From Azadirachta indica (lineage: Eukaryota; Streptophyta; Magnoliopsida; Sapindales; Meliaceae): a DNA stretch of 64,000 nt. Each line of letters opens with the position of its first letter. Within the stretch, counting starts at the first letter, position 1. Location: the NCBI GenBank assembly GCA_022749755.1, contig CM040453.1, forward strand, positions 14,083,368 through 14,147,367, given 5' to 3'. The position numbers and the translations under genes were made by a program. The notes beneath the pieces are model-generated. The model was not told the DNA's origin and searched no databases. It was given only the letters and a program-made list of their open reading frames with translations. Below, piece after piece: positions 11,170-22,597 of the stretch.

Positions 11170-14100
11170 ATGCTCATTCAAATACAAGAATCCATGTTTC
11201 TGAAGCCAATCTATCTTCGCTTCTCCCTTTCATGTCCGTTGTTTTATCATAATTTCATACCCCAACTCTCTCTAAAATGCACCAGACAAAAGTTTCAAAA
11301 GGTAACAGTAATGGCTCTTTTTATCATTCATTTTAGCAACTTTGCTAAGCCCGATTTGTTGCTTATAAAATAGAACTCATTTTCTCGAAATTCTTGTGTG
11401 TGTTTTTTTGGTCTTTGTTACAGTATTTTTGTGGGAATTGGGGGAGATTGAGAATTAATGGGTTTGGTAGCGCTGCGATTTGTCGTTCCTTTGATGAGCT
11501 GAATGACCAACAAACTGAATGGAATTCGAAGGCTATAGAGATTCTACGGTTGATGGAAGAGCGAGGAATTCGAGCTAATTGTCAGACCTTTATTTGGCTT
11601 TTAGAGGGTTGTTTGAATAATGGGTCGTTGCTAGAAGCTAAAAAGATTCATGGGAAGATTCTAAAGCTGTGTTTTGATAGAGAGCAAGTTTTGTGCGATA
11701 GAGTTTTTGATATTTATGTAGCAACTGGTGATTTAGATGGTGCAATAAAGGTTTTTGATGATATGCCTAATAGAAGTGTGCTTTCTTGGAATAAATTGAT
11801 TTCTGGTTTTGTTGCAAAGAAGTTGAGTAGTAGAGTATTCGGTTTGTTTCTACAAATGATAAATGAAAATGTGATTCCAAATGAAGCAACCTTTGCCGGT
11901 ATTTTAAGGGCCTTTATTGGAGGTGGTAATGTTGCCATTGAGTGCGTGAAGCAGATTCATGGTATGATTATTTCTCATGGTTTTGGGGCTAGTACAATTA
12001 TTTATAATCCTTTAATAGATTTGTATGCCAAAAATGGGTCCTTAGATTCTGCCAAAAAGGTTTTTGATAACTTATGTTTCAAAGATAATGTATCTTGGGT
12101 GGCTATGATCTCTGGCTTATCGCAAAATGGCTGTGAAGAAGAAGCTATTCTTCTTTTCTGCCAAATGCATATATCAGGAATTGTACCTACACCTTATGCA
12201 TTATCTAGTGCTTTAAGTGCTTGCACTAAGATAGAGTTATTTGAGGTGGGAGAGCAGTTTCATGGGCTTATTTTCAAGTGGGGTTTTTCATCCGAAACAT
12301 ATGTTTGTAATGCTCTTGTTTCATTGTATTCCCGCTCGGGGAATTTGACATCAGCTGAACAAATCTTTGGCAAAATGCAACAGAGAGATGGTGTTACATA
12401 TAACTCGCTCATCTCCGGGCTAGCTCAGTGTGGATATAGTGATAGTGCTTTGGAATTGTTTGAGCAAATGCAGCTTGACAGCTTGAAACCGGACTGTGTT
12501 ACAGTTGCTAGTCTTGTGAGTGCCTGTGCATCAGTTGGGGCTCTTCACAAGGGAGAACAACTCCATTCTTATGCAATAAAAGTGGGAATTTCTAAAGACA
12601 TCATTGTTGAAGGCTCCTTGCTCGATCTTTATGTGAAATGCTCTAATATAGAAACTGCTCATAAATTTTTTCTAACAACAGAGAAAGAAAATGTTGTTCT
12701 GTGGAATGTGATGCTAGTGGCTTATGGGCAATTAGAAAATTTAAGCGAGTCTTTTCAGTTATTTAGGGAGATGCAGATTGAAAGTCTAATACCTAACCAG
12801 TACACCTATCCCAGTATTTTGAGAACTTGTACCTCGCTAGGAGTTCTCAGTCTAGGAGCTCAGATACATACTCAAGTCATAAAGACTGGTTTTCAGTTTA
12901 ATGCTTACGTTTGTAGTGTGCTTATAGATCTGTATGCTAAGCATGGAAAACTAAATACTGCACAGGAAATTCTTAGCAGACTACCTGAGGACGATGTTGT
13001 TTCCTGGACAGCTATGATTGTGGGTTATTTACAGCATGATATGTTTGCTGAAGCACTTAAACTTTTTGAAGAAATGCAAAAACAAGGGATTCGATCTGAT
13101 GGTATAGGATTTTCAAGTGCAATTAGTGCATGTGCTGGTATTCAAGCACTTAACCAAGGGCGACAAATACATGCTCAATCCTATGTCTGTGGTTTCTATG
13201 GTGATCTTTCAGTTGGGAATGCCCTTGTTAGTCTCTATGCTAGATGTGGTAGGATAGAAGAGGCATACTTAGCATTTGATAAAATTGATGCTAAAGATAT
13301 CATATCATGGAATGGACTGATATCAGGATTTGCAAAGTGTGGATACTGTGAGGGAGCACTGCAGGTTTTTTCTCAGATGAATAGAGCAGGAGTGCAAGCT
13401 AATTTATACACATTTGGTTCTGCAGTTAGTGCTGCTGCCAACACAGCAAATATAAAACAAGGGAAGCAGATTCATGCCATGATTATAAAAACAGGTTATG
13501 ATTCAGAAACTGAAGCTTCTAATGCTTTAATCACATTTTATGCTAAGTGTGGTAGCATTGATGATGCCAAGAGAGAGTTTCTTGAAATGCCTGAGAAAAA
13601 TGAGGTTTCTTGGAATGCCATGATCACGGGCTTTTCTCAACATGGATATTGTATGGAGGTAATAAATCTCTTTGAGAATATGAAAAAGCATGAAGTGATG
13701 CCGAATCACGTGACGTTTGTGGGAGTTTTATCAGCCTGTAGCCATGTGGGTTTGGTGAATGAGGGCCTTGGCTACTTTGAATCTATGAGCAAAGACTATG
13801 GCTTAGAGCCTAGACCAGAACATTATGCTTGTGTTGTGGATCTCCTTGGTCGAGCGGGCTTTTTGAGCCGTGCAAGGGAATTTATAGAGCAGATGCCAAT
13901 TGAACCAGATGCAATGGTTTGGAGAACCCTTTTAAGTGCTTGTAGAGTCCATAAGAACATGGAAATTGGAGAGTTTGCTGCCCGTCATCTTCTAGAATTG
14001 GAACCAGAGGACTCTGCAACTTACGTTCTGTTGTCAAATATTTATGCGGTGGCTGGGAAATGGGATTCTAGAGATTGGATAAGGCAAATGATGAAAGACA

Positions 14101-14525
14101 GGGGTGTGAAGAAAGAGCCGGGTCAAAGCTGGATTGAGGTTAAAAACTCGGTTCATGCATTCTTTGTTGGTGATCAACTCCATCCACTAGCAGATAAGAT
14201 TTATGAATTTTTGGGGAATCTGAATGAAAGGGCATCTAAAATCGGTTATGTACAAGGCCGCAATAGCCTTTGGAGCGACATAGAGCAAGAGCAGAAGGAC
14301 CCAAGTGTATATATTCACAGTGAGAAACTGGCTATTACTTTTGGTCTCCTTAGTTTGTCTCACATGATGCCCATACGTGTATTTAAGAATCTTCGTGTAT
14401 GTAATGATTGCCATAATTGGATTAAGTTTGTGTCAAAGATATCAAATCGCACTATTGTAGTACGAGATGCCTACCGCTTTCATCATTTTGAAGGTGGTGT
14501 TTGTTCGTGTAGAGATTACTGGTAA
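11170..14525 (+). CDS. PPR protein, PLS class with E and DYW domains (At4g13650-like RNA editing factor)
   Basis: Proposed exons 11170-11301 and 11424-14525 join in phase 0 (CAAAAG|gtaaca ... ttacag|TATTTT) to give 1077 residues, or 1069 from the ATG at 11194. At4g13650, as I recall, is 1064. The frame of exon 2 has no nearby ATG at its start, which supports the upstream exon. The first exon is basic and hydrophobic without acidic clusters, like a mitochondrial or plastid targeting peptide. A long run of PPR motifs (P, L and S types) follows, then E/E+ with a PG box (KEPGQSWIE) and a complete DYW deaminase: HSE at 1009-1011, CNDC at 1037-1040 and terminal CSCRDYW. This class edits specific C residues to U in organelle transcripts. 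The target site cannot be told from sequence alone. The zinc ligands and catalytic glutamate look intact, so activity is expected. Confidence 0.9.
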
Positions 14526-15277
14526 TGCAAGTGCATAAGGGAGGTAGTAAAACACTTATCTTATGGAGCCTGCAATATACTATTGAGGCTCCAAGGATGA
14601 CCACGTCCTCTGCTCAGTCCAGCTATATGTGGAGTGGTAATAAGACAGCCTTCACTTTTTTCCTTTTTGTAAGCTTGTGTGGAATTGTTTCTTATGTGAA
14701 TCGGTAATTTGTCATCCAAACTCTGTTTTCTCCATTTTGCTGTGTCTTCCACATGAAACCTCATTTAAGTTGTCTGCCTCTTTTCAGTGTTTTTATTTCT
14801 TCCAAGTACAGATTACTGATGATTTCTCATTCATAATTTTGGATTGTCCAGTAGGCTTCAAAGGTATGTTTTAATTGCTTTATTCATAGTTTAGCAAAAT
14901 TATTGCGTACTTTATTTTCTCATAGTTTTGGCAATGTTTCTCTGATTCTTTTGCAGGGTGAAGAAATAAACAAATCCGTGTCAATCATTTCCAGCTCTTC
15001 ATCTCCTAGACATTTAGAAAAAAATTCAAGAGATCAGTGCTTTCTGGATTCTTAATGCTTTGAAAATCTTGGTGGCTTTGGCTTTGTGAAAGGTGACTCG
15101 GTGATTTACCCGAGTGGTTTTTTCCCATTTTTCCCACTACTGATCCTGAAAGGAACGAATTGTTGGGTGGGTTTGTCCTTACTATTTCCGGAACTTTGAA
15201 AGAGGTACGATCAGTAAACCTTTTCTTTTCCTAAGAATTATGTTTTTCCTCTTTCCCACTCATCTTTTTATCTAAGT

Positions 15278-15314
<37 letters not shown>

Positions 15315-16700
15315 CTGTGTAGGTAGATAGAAATTGTTCAATCTGATGTGGCTTGAGAGGAGAACCTTTCATTCTAAAGATATTTTCTACGCGCAAGAAG
15401 TTCTGCATCTCGCACTTTAGCTACAAGCTGATCCTTCCTATGCATTTCCCTACCATGGATTTGTCTGATATGGTGGTGGGATCGGGGAAAGGGCATCCCA
15501 TCCTAAACCCAGGTTAATATTCATTTTCATCCTCATCACATTTTCTACCAATTTTGCTAGAACTGTACACTGTTTGAAAACATTGGTAATAACTTGTCTC
15601 AACCTCTTTTTTTTGAAAAAAATTACTCTCCAAATCATAGTATGAAATCCTAACCTTGTTAATCTGTGTTTCCACGCTGATGAATAATGTTTCAGATGAT
15701 ATTCTTTTTCACTTTCTTCTATCCCTTGAAAGGTCATAAGCAGCAGTTAAATAGTCGCCAACTTCAAATGGGTATTTTCTCAAGAAAGAATTCCAGGCTA
15801 ACTTATTACACATATAGCTATATGACTTGGTCAAAAGCAACCAAGACTTAAAAAGTGTTCTTGTACTTCTGATTCAGTTTCATCTTTTCTTATGCTTGAT
15901 TAGCAGCCAATATAACTGTCTGATTCATGCCAGTTATCCTTATGCCACAAGGCTTTACCCTTTGACACATGTTTTAGTAGGGCATCATATAGGCATCTGT
16001 TTTAGGTGATGATCATTTAGGCACTCTACACACTTTCCTCTCTGGTTTTATTTTCTAGGTGATACAGTTTTTGATTCATTTACTTAGTACATAGCCACTC
16101 AACTGTATCTAGTAAAGTCAACTTGTTTTGAAACAATTTGAACAACCTAGATCTTCATTCTTCTACTATCTATCCTCAAATGATGGGGTATTTATATAAC
16201 ATTACATAGGTCACTGATTATGTAGATGCAGTTCAGAAATTTTCTCCCCCTCATTTTATACATAATAATATATACCCAGATGAGGTTATGAATCTGTGAT
16301 GCTTTTACTAATCAACAAATAACTTTTGTTTCTTTATTGGACCTTATGAAAGTTGAAACTTTCTATAAATGCTTTTCTCATCTAACAAAAAGTTTGTTCA
16401 AACATGACCACTGATTCTATTTGAACTGCTTCTCAGGTGCAATGACCATATTGCTTCTCAAATTGTGTTGTGCAGTAGCAATGAAGGGCAATGTTGGAAT
16501 TGTCAAAGCTGAGGTATGTGATGACGCACCTTCCAATACAAGAGTAATATTTGTTAATTGAGAGCCTTGAACCGCTCCAGTTTATTATATCTAAAGATTC
16601 CTCTTGTATGCATCCTACTCTTCGTCTATAAATATAGCAGCCACTCAACTTGTTTTATGTCCTGAAATAGCTATCTTCTCATCATTATTTCATACTAATT
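14526..16700 (+). other. PPR 3' UTR, possibly spliced, and intergenic region
   Basis: No protein-coding gene recognised. A clean GT-AG intron candidate (14864-14956) lies in the expected PPR 3' UTR. A second exon-like segment at 16437-16513 is bounded by a tctcag acceptor and a GAG|gtatgtg donor. A CT/GT microsatellite lies at about 15278-15321. These fit a multi-exon 3' UTR or a non-coding transcript, but no conserved peptide is visible. Confidence 0.35.
15278..15321. repeat. CT/GT microsatellite
   Basis: About 13 CT units are followed directly by a TGTG-rich tract and end in GTAG, which could also act as a polypyrimidine tract and splice acceptor. Confidence 0.8.
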
Positions 16701-16711
16701 GAATCTCCATC

Positions 16712-17517
16712 ATGGCAGAGGAAATTACCAAGGTGCACTGCTCATCCTCACATCCTCTCAGTGGCCGAATAGCAATAGTAACCGGTGGTTCTCGCGGATC
16801 GGCAAGGCCATTGCTATTCATCTCCACTCCCTTGGTGCTAGAGTTGCTATCAATTATGCTTCAAACTCCACTCAAGCGGACCTCCTAGCATCTGAGCTCA
16901 ATGCATCAGGTACATCTTCTGAACCCCAAGCAATTGCTATCAAAGCCGATGTTTCAGAACCTGATCAGGTAAAAATCCTCTTCAACCGAGCTGAAGAAGA
17001 ATTCAGCTCGAAAGTCCATATCCTTGTAAATTGTGCTGGGGTGATGGATCCAAAGTACCCAACTTTGGCCAATACAACAGCAGAGGACTGGGATATGACA
17101 TTCAACATCAACACCAGAGGAGCATTCTTGTGTTCTAAAGAAGCAGCTAATCGGCTGCCACGCGGAGGTGGTGGAAGGATCATTCTGATATCAACATCTG
17201 TGGTTGGATCACTCCTGCCAGGCTATGCTGCTTACGCAGCTTCTAAAGCAGCCGTCGAAACTATGGCAAAGATATTGGCAAAGGAGATGAAGGGTAGGGG
17301 AATAACAGTGAACTGTGTTGCTCCAGGGCCCGTTGCAACAGAGTTGTTCTTTGCTGGTAAAACTGAGGAAATGATTAACAGGTTGGTGGATGCTTGCCCT
17401 CTTGGCAGGCTTGGAAACCCTCAGGATGTGAGCAAGATTGTGGGATTTTTAGCCCGTGATGATGGAGAGTGGATCAATGGCCAGATTATCAGGGCAAACG
17501 GTGGAGCTGTTGTTTAA
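16712..17517 (+). pseudogene. SDR family NADPH-dependent aldehyde reductase-like, frameshifted (SDR copy 1)
   Basis: The natural start is the ATG at 16712 (MAEEITKVHCSSSHPLSG). The frame runs into the cofactor motif TGGSRG and then shifts by one base at about 16797-16799. The next bases read GGATCGGC where GGAATCGGC would be needed for SRGIGKA. Uncorrected, the ATG frame ends after about 60 residues. From the shift to the TAA stop (17515-17517) the other frame is a perfect SDR body with a YxxxK active site in YAAYAASKAAVE, the catalytic Ser stretch ISTSVVG and the APGPVATE segment. The intact gene would be about 268 residues, close to the 264 of copy 2. There is no intron, whereas copy 2 has one. 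Either this is a recent pseudogene or one base is missing from the assembly. The family reduces reactive carbonyls with NADPH. Confidence 0.8.
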
Positions 17518-18323
17518 TCATTCTTTCCCGACTCCTGTTTTGTATTTTTCATTTTTTTTTTCTAAAATAAGTTCCCCCTTAATAATTTTTTTCTATTATA
17601 TGCCTTTTGGATACATACTTGTAATAAATATTAACATACTTTATATGATAAAATATAAAATAGGGGCACAAATTGTGACACCATATTTTTCCTTGAATTG
17701 ACATACTTTAATTATTATTATTTTTTTCAAAATAATACACAATATATGTATAATGTATTAATGGTATATGCATACACACATCATATCTTTATTAGGAGCG
17801 AAAGCTTAGTTATTCATTCATATGGTATACTTTAAAAATTTATCTATACGACTAATGAAATTTAAAATTTTTATTCTCACAAATTACAAAAAGAAGTCTG
17901 TTTAAATATTATGACTAAAAAAGTCTCAAAATTTTAGAAAGTGTGGGACTTGAACTTTTATTTTAATTAGAGGACAATAATCCAAGTAACAATATACTTT
18001 TAATTATTTGGTATATCTAATTAATTTATAATTAATATTAACTATTTAAGATTTATTGATCAAATATTTTGAAAATTATTAAAAAAATGAAGTAAAAGTA
18101 AATAATTCTTTGAACTAATCTTATACAGTGGGTGCGTAAAAAAAAAAAAAAAATATCCTTATCTAGTGGGTAGCAAGTCCTGAATCGTCATCGCTGACAT
18201 CAACTTGCCTTTCAAGATGAAGTCAAGATTTCATTTTTGACAATATTTTTTTAATAGTTTACTACATTGTATTAATAAACCATTTATTAATTTAAAAAAT
18301 AATTTATTACTGTAATATATATT
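17518..18323. other. Intergenic, AT-rich, 3' of SDR copy 1
   Basis: Likely contains the 3' UTR of SDR copy 1, then AT-rich sequence with an A16-type run near 18138. No gene seen. Confidence 0.4.
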
Positions 18324-19497
18324 AAGGAATTTTAACACATATCTCCCCTAAGATTTAAGATTTTAATATATAGATGAAAGATTTAAGAAAAAATATACTT
18401 ATCTCTTCTGAACTATTAGTTAACCATCCAATTTTATTTATATGATTATAATATTTTTAATTGTTTTAAAGTAAAGTATAAAAAATTTAATTTGTATATA
18501 ATCAAAAATAATTTTAATTTATATTTATTTAAAAAATTAATAATTTATAATTTAATTTAACAATTTTAATTTACGTGTATTTAATATTTATTACAATTAA
18601 CAATTTAATTAATGATAATTTAACTTGATAATTTTAGTTTACATTTATTTAATATTTACTAAAAATAAGAATTTAATTTTTATTCATATATCATACTTAT
18701 TCAAATCTTAAATCTTAATATACAAAGTTGCCGCCTTCTTACTCTTCTTTTTTACAAATTCTCTAGCAATAAACTATTTTTTTTATTTCACTAAACAATT
18801 TAATAGTCTTATCAATCTCACTCTTCTTATAAAATACTTTAATACAAGATTTATGTCATATATATTCATATTAAATCCACACTTCAATATCAATCTTATG
18901 ACTCGTAAAACAAATATAAACTTTTGGATTTATACAAAAAATTTGATAGAACTACGCAATGACAGAAAATTAGAAAAAATATCAACTTGATTAAATTGTT
19001 AATTTTAAATATTATTAAATAAAATTTTAATTTAAATAAATATTAAATGAATATAAATTATAATTGTTATTAATCAAAATTTTAATTATTTTAATTTTTC
19101 AACATCAAATAAATTAAAATTGAGTTTCTTAAACTTTATTTTGAAGCAATTAAAGGTATTATAGTCATTTTAAGTAAAAATACATAATCAATTGACGGTC
19201 CAAAGAAGGTAAGTGTATCTTTTCTTAAAATTTTTATTTAAGTGTTAAAAACGTAAATTAAATTATCATTAATTAAATTTCTAATTTTTAAATAAATATA
19301 AATTAAAAAATTATTTTTGATTATATACAAATTAAATTTCTTATATTTTATTTTGAAATAATTAAGGATATTATAATCATATAAATAAAATTGAATGATC
19401 AATTAATAGTTTAGGGGAGGTAAGTGTGTCTTTCTTTAAAGTTTTTATTTAAGTGTTAAAATTTCAAACCTCAGGGGAGGTATGTGTTAAAACCCTT
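18324..19497. mobile_element. Long-inverted-repeat DNA transposon, non-autonomous (MULE/MITE-like)
   Basis: The left end reads AAGGaattttaacacatatctcccct. The right end, reverse-complemented, reads AAGGgttttaacacatacctcccct. The arms stay alignable for more than 200 bases each (both contain ATTTTATTTATATGATTATAATAT and TTTAATTTGTATATAATCAAAAA). The right half carries a second, inner copy of the terminal module (about 19095-19260). The flanks are the same 7 bases, ATATATT (18317-18323 and 19498-19504), a possible target-site duplication, weak because the region is AT-rich. No transposase is encoded. The class is inferred from structure only. Confidence 0.65.
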
Positions 19498-19603
19498 ATA
19501 TATTAATTGCGTTTGGTGTTGACAAATGGGGAACACAATTTTTCTATAAATTAATGTTCATCAGCCAGATTTATTTATTTACTAATTTTTTTAATCAAAT
19601 TTA

Positions 19604-20264
19604 ATGGCTGCCAATTCCGAAGCCCAATCGCTTCCACTCAAAGGCCGAGTGGCTATAGTCACCGGGTCATCCCGGGGAATCGGCCGAGAAATCGCGATTC
19701 ACTTGTCTCAACTCGGAGCCAAACTCGTCATCAACTACACTTCCAACTCGGCTCAAGCCGACCTTGTTGCTGCTGAGATTAACTCATCGGCTTCTCCTGA
19801 CGCAACCTCAGGAGCCATTACTGTGAAAGCCGATGTTTCTGATCCGGCCCAGGTTAAATCCCTCTTTGACTCGGCTGAGCGGACGTTTGACTCGCCGGTT
19901 CATGTCCTGGTTAACTCAGCTGGGGTGATTGATCCTAAGTACCCCACTATAGCTAACACTTCCTTGGAGGAATTTGATCGTATTTTCAGGTAATTAATGA
20001 TAAGATTATTCAAGATTGTTCAGTTGTAGTACGTGAAATGTCGTGACTTTGTTTCTGTTTTTTGTGTTTTTGTTTTTGGTCTTATGAAAATGAAATATTG
20101 ATGTAAAAACATATTTCTTTTTATGGATTAGTATATTAAAGGGACTCAGAAGATTATTATCCGCTCTAATGTTTAATCAAGTACAAAAGGGTAGGTGTAC
20201 AAATCTGATTTAACATGTTAAAAATTAAGAATAAAATATATATAAACGTCCCCACCACTCTATA

Positions 20265-20315
<51 letters not shown>

Positions 20316-21613
20316 GAGTAAAGTGGAGGACAAAGATAATATAGGTTTTTATAAGCAAAAAAATTTACACGCGTACATGTGCAAGTTTCCCACTTTTAAG
20401 GCTGGTTATGGTCATTGGTTTTGTGAAGTGTGGATATTTCACATACTTTAAAGATGAAAACTGTCATTCATGTTTAGATATATGATAGGAAATTTAGTCC
20501 AGAATCGGTACCTTGCCTTTTGGGGGTGAACAATATGCCATGAGAGTGTCTGGCAATGATTTCCAGTTTTCATGTTGATGTACATGGGGAATGATTACTG
20601 TTTAATTGGTCTTTGATATAAGGGATTTGCTTGGAGTAATGAAGCATTCAATCAAAATTTTGTCATCTTAGGTACCATGTGGGAAGATAAACTAGAAAGG
20701 TTGGATGTGGGTTGGTTTGTTTCTAAACGTTTAATTGGTACGTATGAAAACTTGAATGGTATTTGGTTGGCTGGAGAACATTTGTGGAGACACAGAAGAA
20801 TGTTTTCATTTAAGATATTCGTGTATGTGCGTGCAAGCATTTTTGTATAATAAAGAAAAAATGAAATTGTTTTCTATAACTGAGAAACTAGAGTCGATTT
20901 CTTGTTTGAGGGTGTCTTGCTGAGTCTTTGAGTATTTTGAATCATGGTCATATGGATACTCCATCTGTTTTAAGTCAAGGTAGGTAATATTTAGAAGTTA
21001 AGAATTGAGTGACATATGACTTGGCTGAATTGGTTTTGTATACAAGTGTTCTAATATTGTGGTGCAATAATTATTGACAGTTGTTGCCATTAATCATTTA
21101 TGATCAAACATTCAATCTGCAATACAGTCTATAAGCTTTACATTTTATCAGTGAGACTTTCTAGCTGTCAACTGTCATTCTCAATCTGTACACATATATT
21201 GCAGTGTCAATGCAAGGGGTGCATTCTTATGTGCCAAAGAAGCAGCAAATAGGCTAAAACGTGATGGTGGAGGCCGTATTATACTGCTATCGTCATCACT
21301 GGTGGGTGCATTGAAGCCAGGGTATGGTGCATACACGGCATCCAAGGCAGCAGTGGAGACAATGGTGAAGATACTAGCAAAGGAGCTCAAGGGAACTGGG
21401 ATCACAGCAAATTGCGTAGCTCCAGGGCCAATTGCAACTGAGATGTTCTTTGAGGGAAAGACTGAGGAAATGGTGCAGAAGGTGATCGAACAGTGCCCAC
21501 TTAGTCGGCTTGGTGAGACCAAGGATGTGGCTCCCATTGTCGGGTTCTTGGCTACTGATGCTAGTGAGTGGGTTAATGGGCAAGTAATTCGTGTTAATGG
21601 TGGTTATGTTTAG
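19604..21613 (+). CDS. SDR family NADPH-dependent aldehyde reductase-like protein (SDR copy 2, intact)
   Basis: Two exons, 19604-19989 and 21205-21613, give 264 residues. The junction splits a serine codon (TTCAG|gtaatt ... tgcag|TGTCAAT). All classical SDR landmarks are present: cofactor motif TGSSRGIG (20-27), NSAG, catalytic Asn131, Ser159, Tyr172 and Lys176 (YGAYTASK), and the PGPIATE segment. The sequence begins MAANSEAQSLPLKGRVAIVT, with the arginine pattern after the glycine motif typical of NADPH-dependent members. Such plant enzymes reduce short aldehydes or related carbonyls. The specific substrate cannot be told. I see no strong transit peptide, so location is uncertain. This is the only intact copy of the three in tandem. 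Its 1215-base intron contains a CT/AT microsatellite. Confidence 0.93.
20265..20313. repeat. CT then AT compound microsatellite in the SDR copy 2 intron
   Basis: About ten CT units run directly into about fifteen TA units inside the intron. It is length-variable sequence by nature. Confidence 0.85.
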
Positions 21614-22318
21614 GGTTTGCTCAAATATTCCTCATATTATATGAAAAGAGTTTGAGATAATTGTAGAGATTAGAATTCTCTGCAAGAGTAAAATCTAGAT
21701 GTGTAAATTGATTAGATCATCGAGTGTGTTATTCAACTGCCATAAGCCACAACTGATGGGGAGTTATATTTACAAAACTAGAATAAATTTTGTGGTGTAA
21801 TGGTCTTATCCCAAGTTTCATTGAATATAAATTATGCGTTTATGTTGCAACTGATTTTTTATAATTGCATTGACCAAATCTATGTTGTCTGTATCAGTGA
21901 ATGCAGCTATCTACCTCCCTCATCTGAAGAGGAAAAATATCCACTTGTATTTTGCATACATCTTTAATTTCATCACTTTTAATGCAACAGATGATGCCAT
22001 CAAATGAAGTTGGCTGCTCATCTTGAATTCAATCATATCATATGAACCTTACTGTGTGGCTCGTTTCTTTCTCTTTTGATTCCTAATGGCTGGAAGCACC
22101 ACCATCAATCTCAATTGTAATTAATTCGAAATATAGACAATTTAGGAAGGGTTTTCAACTGAAATTATTTTTCTTTGGCTTTTCTTATTGTCAGCTTGAC
22201 GTATTAGATGAAGTCAGCAGAAGTAATTCCTCCATTAAAAATAAAGGAATGCTTCTTTATTTCCTAAGTACAAGTTCATATCATTATTATATGAACCCTA
22301 TCTTCTTGCTTCCATCTC
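21614..22318. other. Intergenic region between SDR copies 2 and 3
   Basis: Expected to contain the 3' UTR of SDR copy 2 and the former promoter of copy 3. No further coding sequence recognised. Confidence 0.4.
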
Positions 22319-22597
22319 ATGGCTGCAACTGCAAGCTTCACACCATCTTCTCTTCCTATCCAGGACCGAGTAGCCATAGTCACCGGGGCCTCCCGCGGCA
22401 TTGGCCGGAGCATAGCTCTCCGTTTGGCCTCACTCGATGCAAAACTTGTTGTCAACTACAACTTCCACTCAATACAGGCTGATCTTGTAGCTGCAGAGAT
22501 CAATTCTACTCATCCTGAAACCAACCCACAAGCCATCACAGTTCAGGGCGATGTCTCGGATGAAAGTCGGGTGAAATTACTCTTTTGGTGCATTTGA
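22319..22597 (+). pseudogene. Truncated SDR (SDR copy 3), N-terminal third only
   Basis: The ATG at 22319 opens MAATASFTPSSLPIQDRVAI and runs through TGASRGIG and the NYNFHSIQADLVAAEI region. SDR similarity stops at VKLLF (22585). The frame then reads WCI and a TGA. The remaining two thirds of the enzyme, with the Ser-Tyr-Lys active site, are missing from the 1.2 kb before the TBP gene. A 408-base inverted-repeat element begins exactly at the break. A product would bind neither substrate nor full cofactor, so I call it a pseudogene. Confidence 0.88.

Noticed and set aside
11394..11423. Start of the long PPR open frame at 11394
   Set aside because: The codon there is TTG, and the bases up to 11423 are a polypyrimidine tract and CAG acceptor. 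An upstream exon with ATG fits better.
16699..16796. N-terminus MNLHHGRGNYQGALL for SDR copy 1
   Set aside because: It is the wrong frame, starts with TTG and lacks the cofactor motif. The ATG at 16712 in the other frame encodes the real SDR start up to the frameshift.
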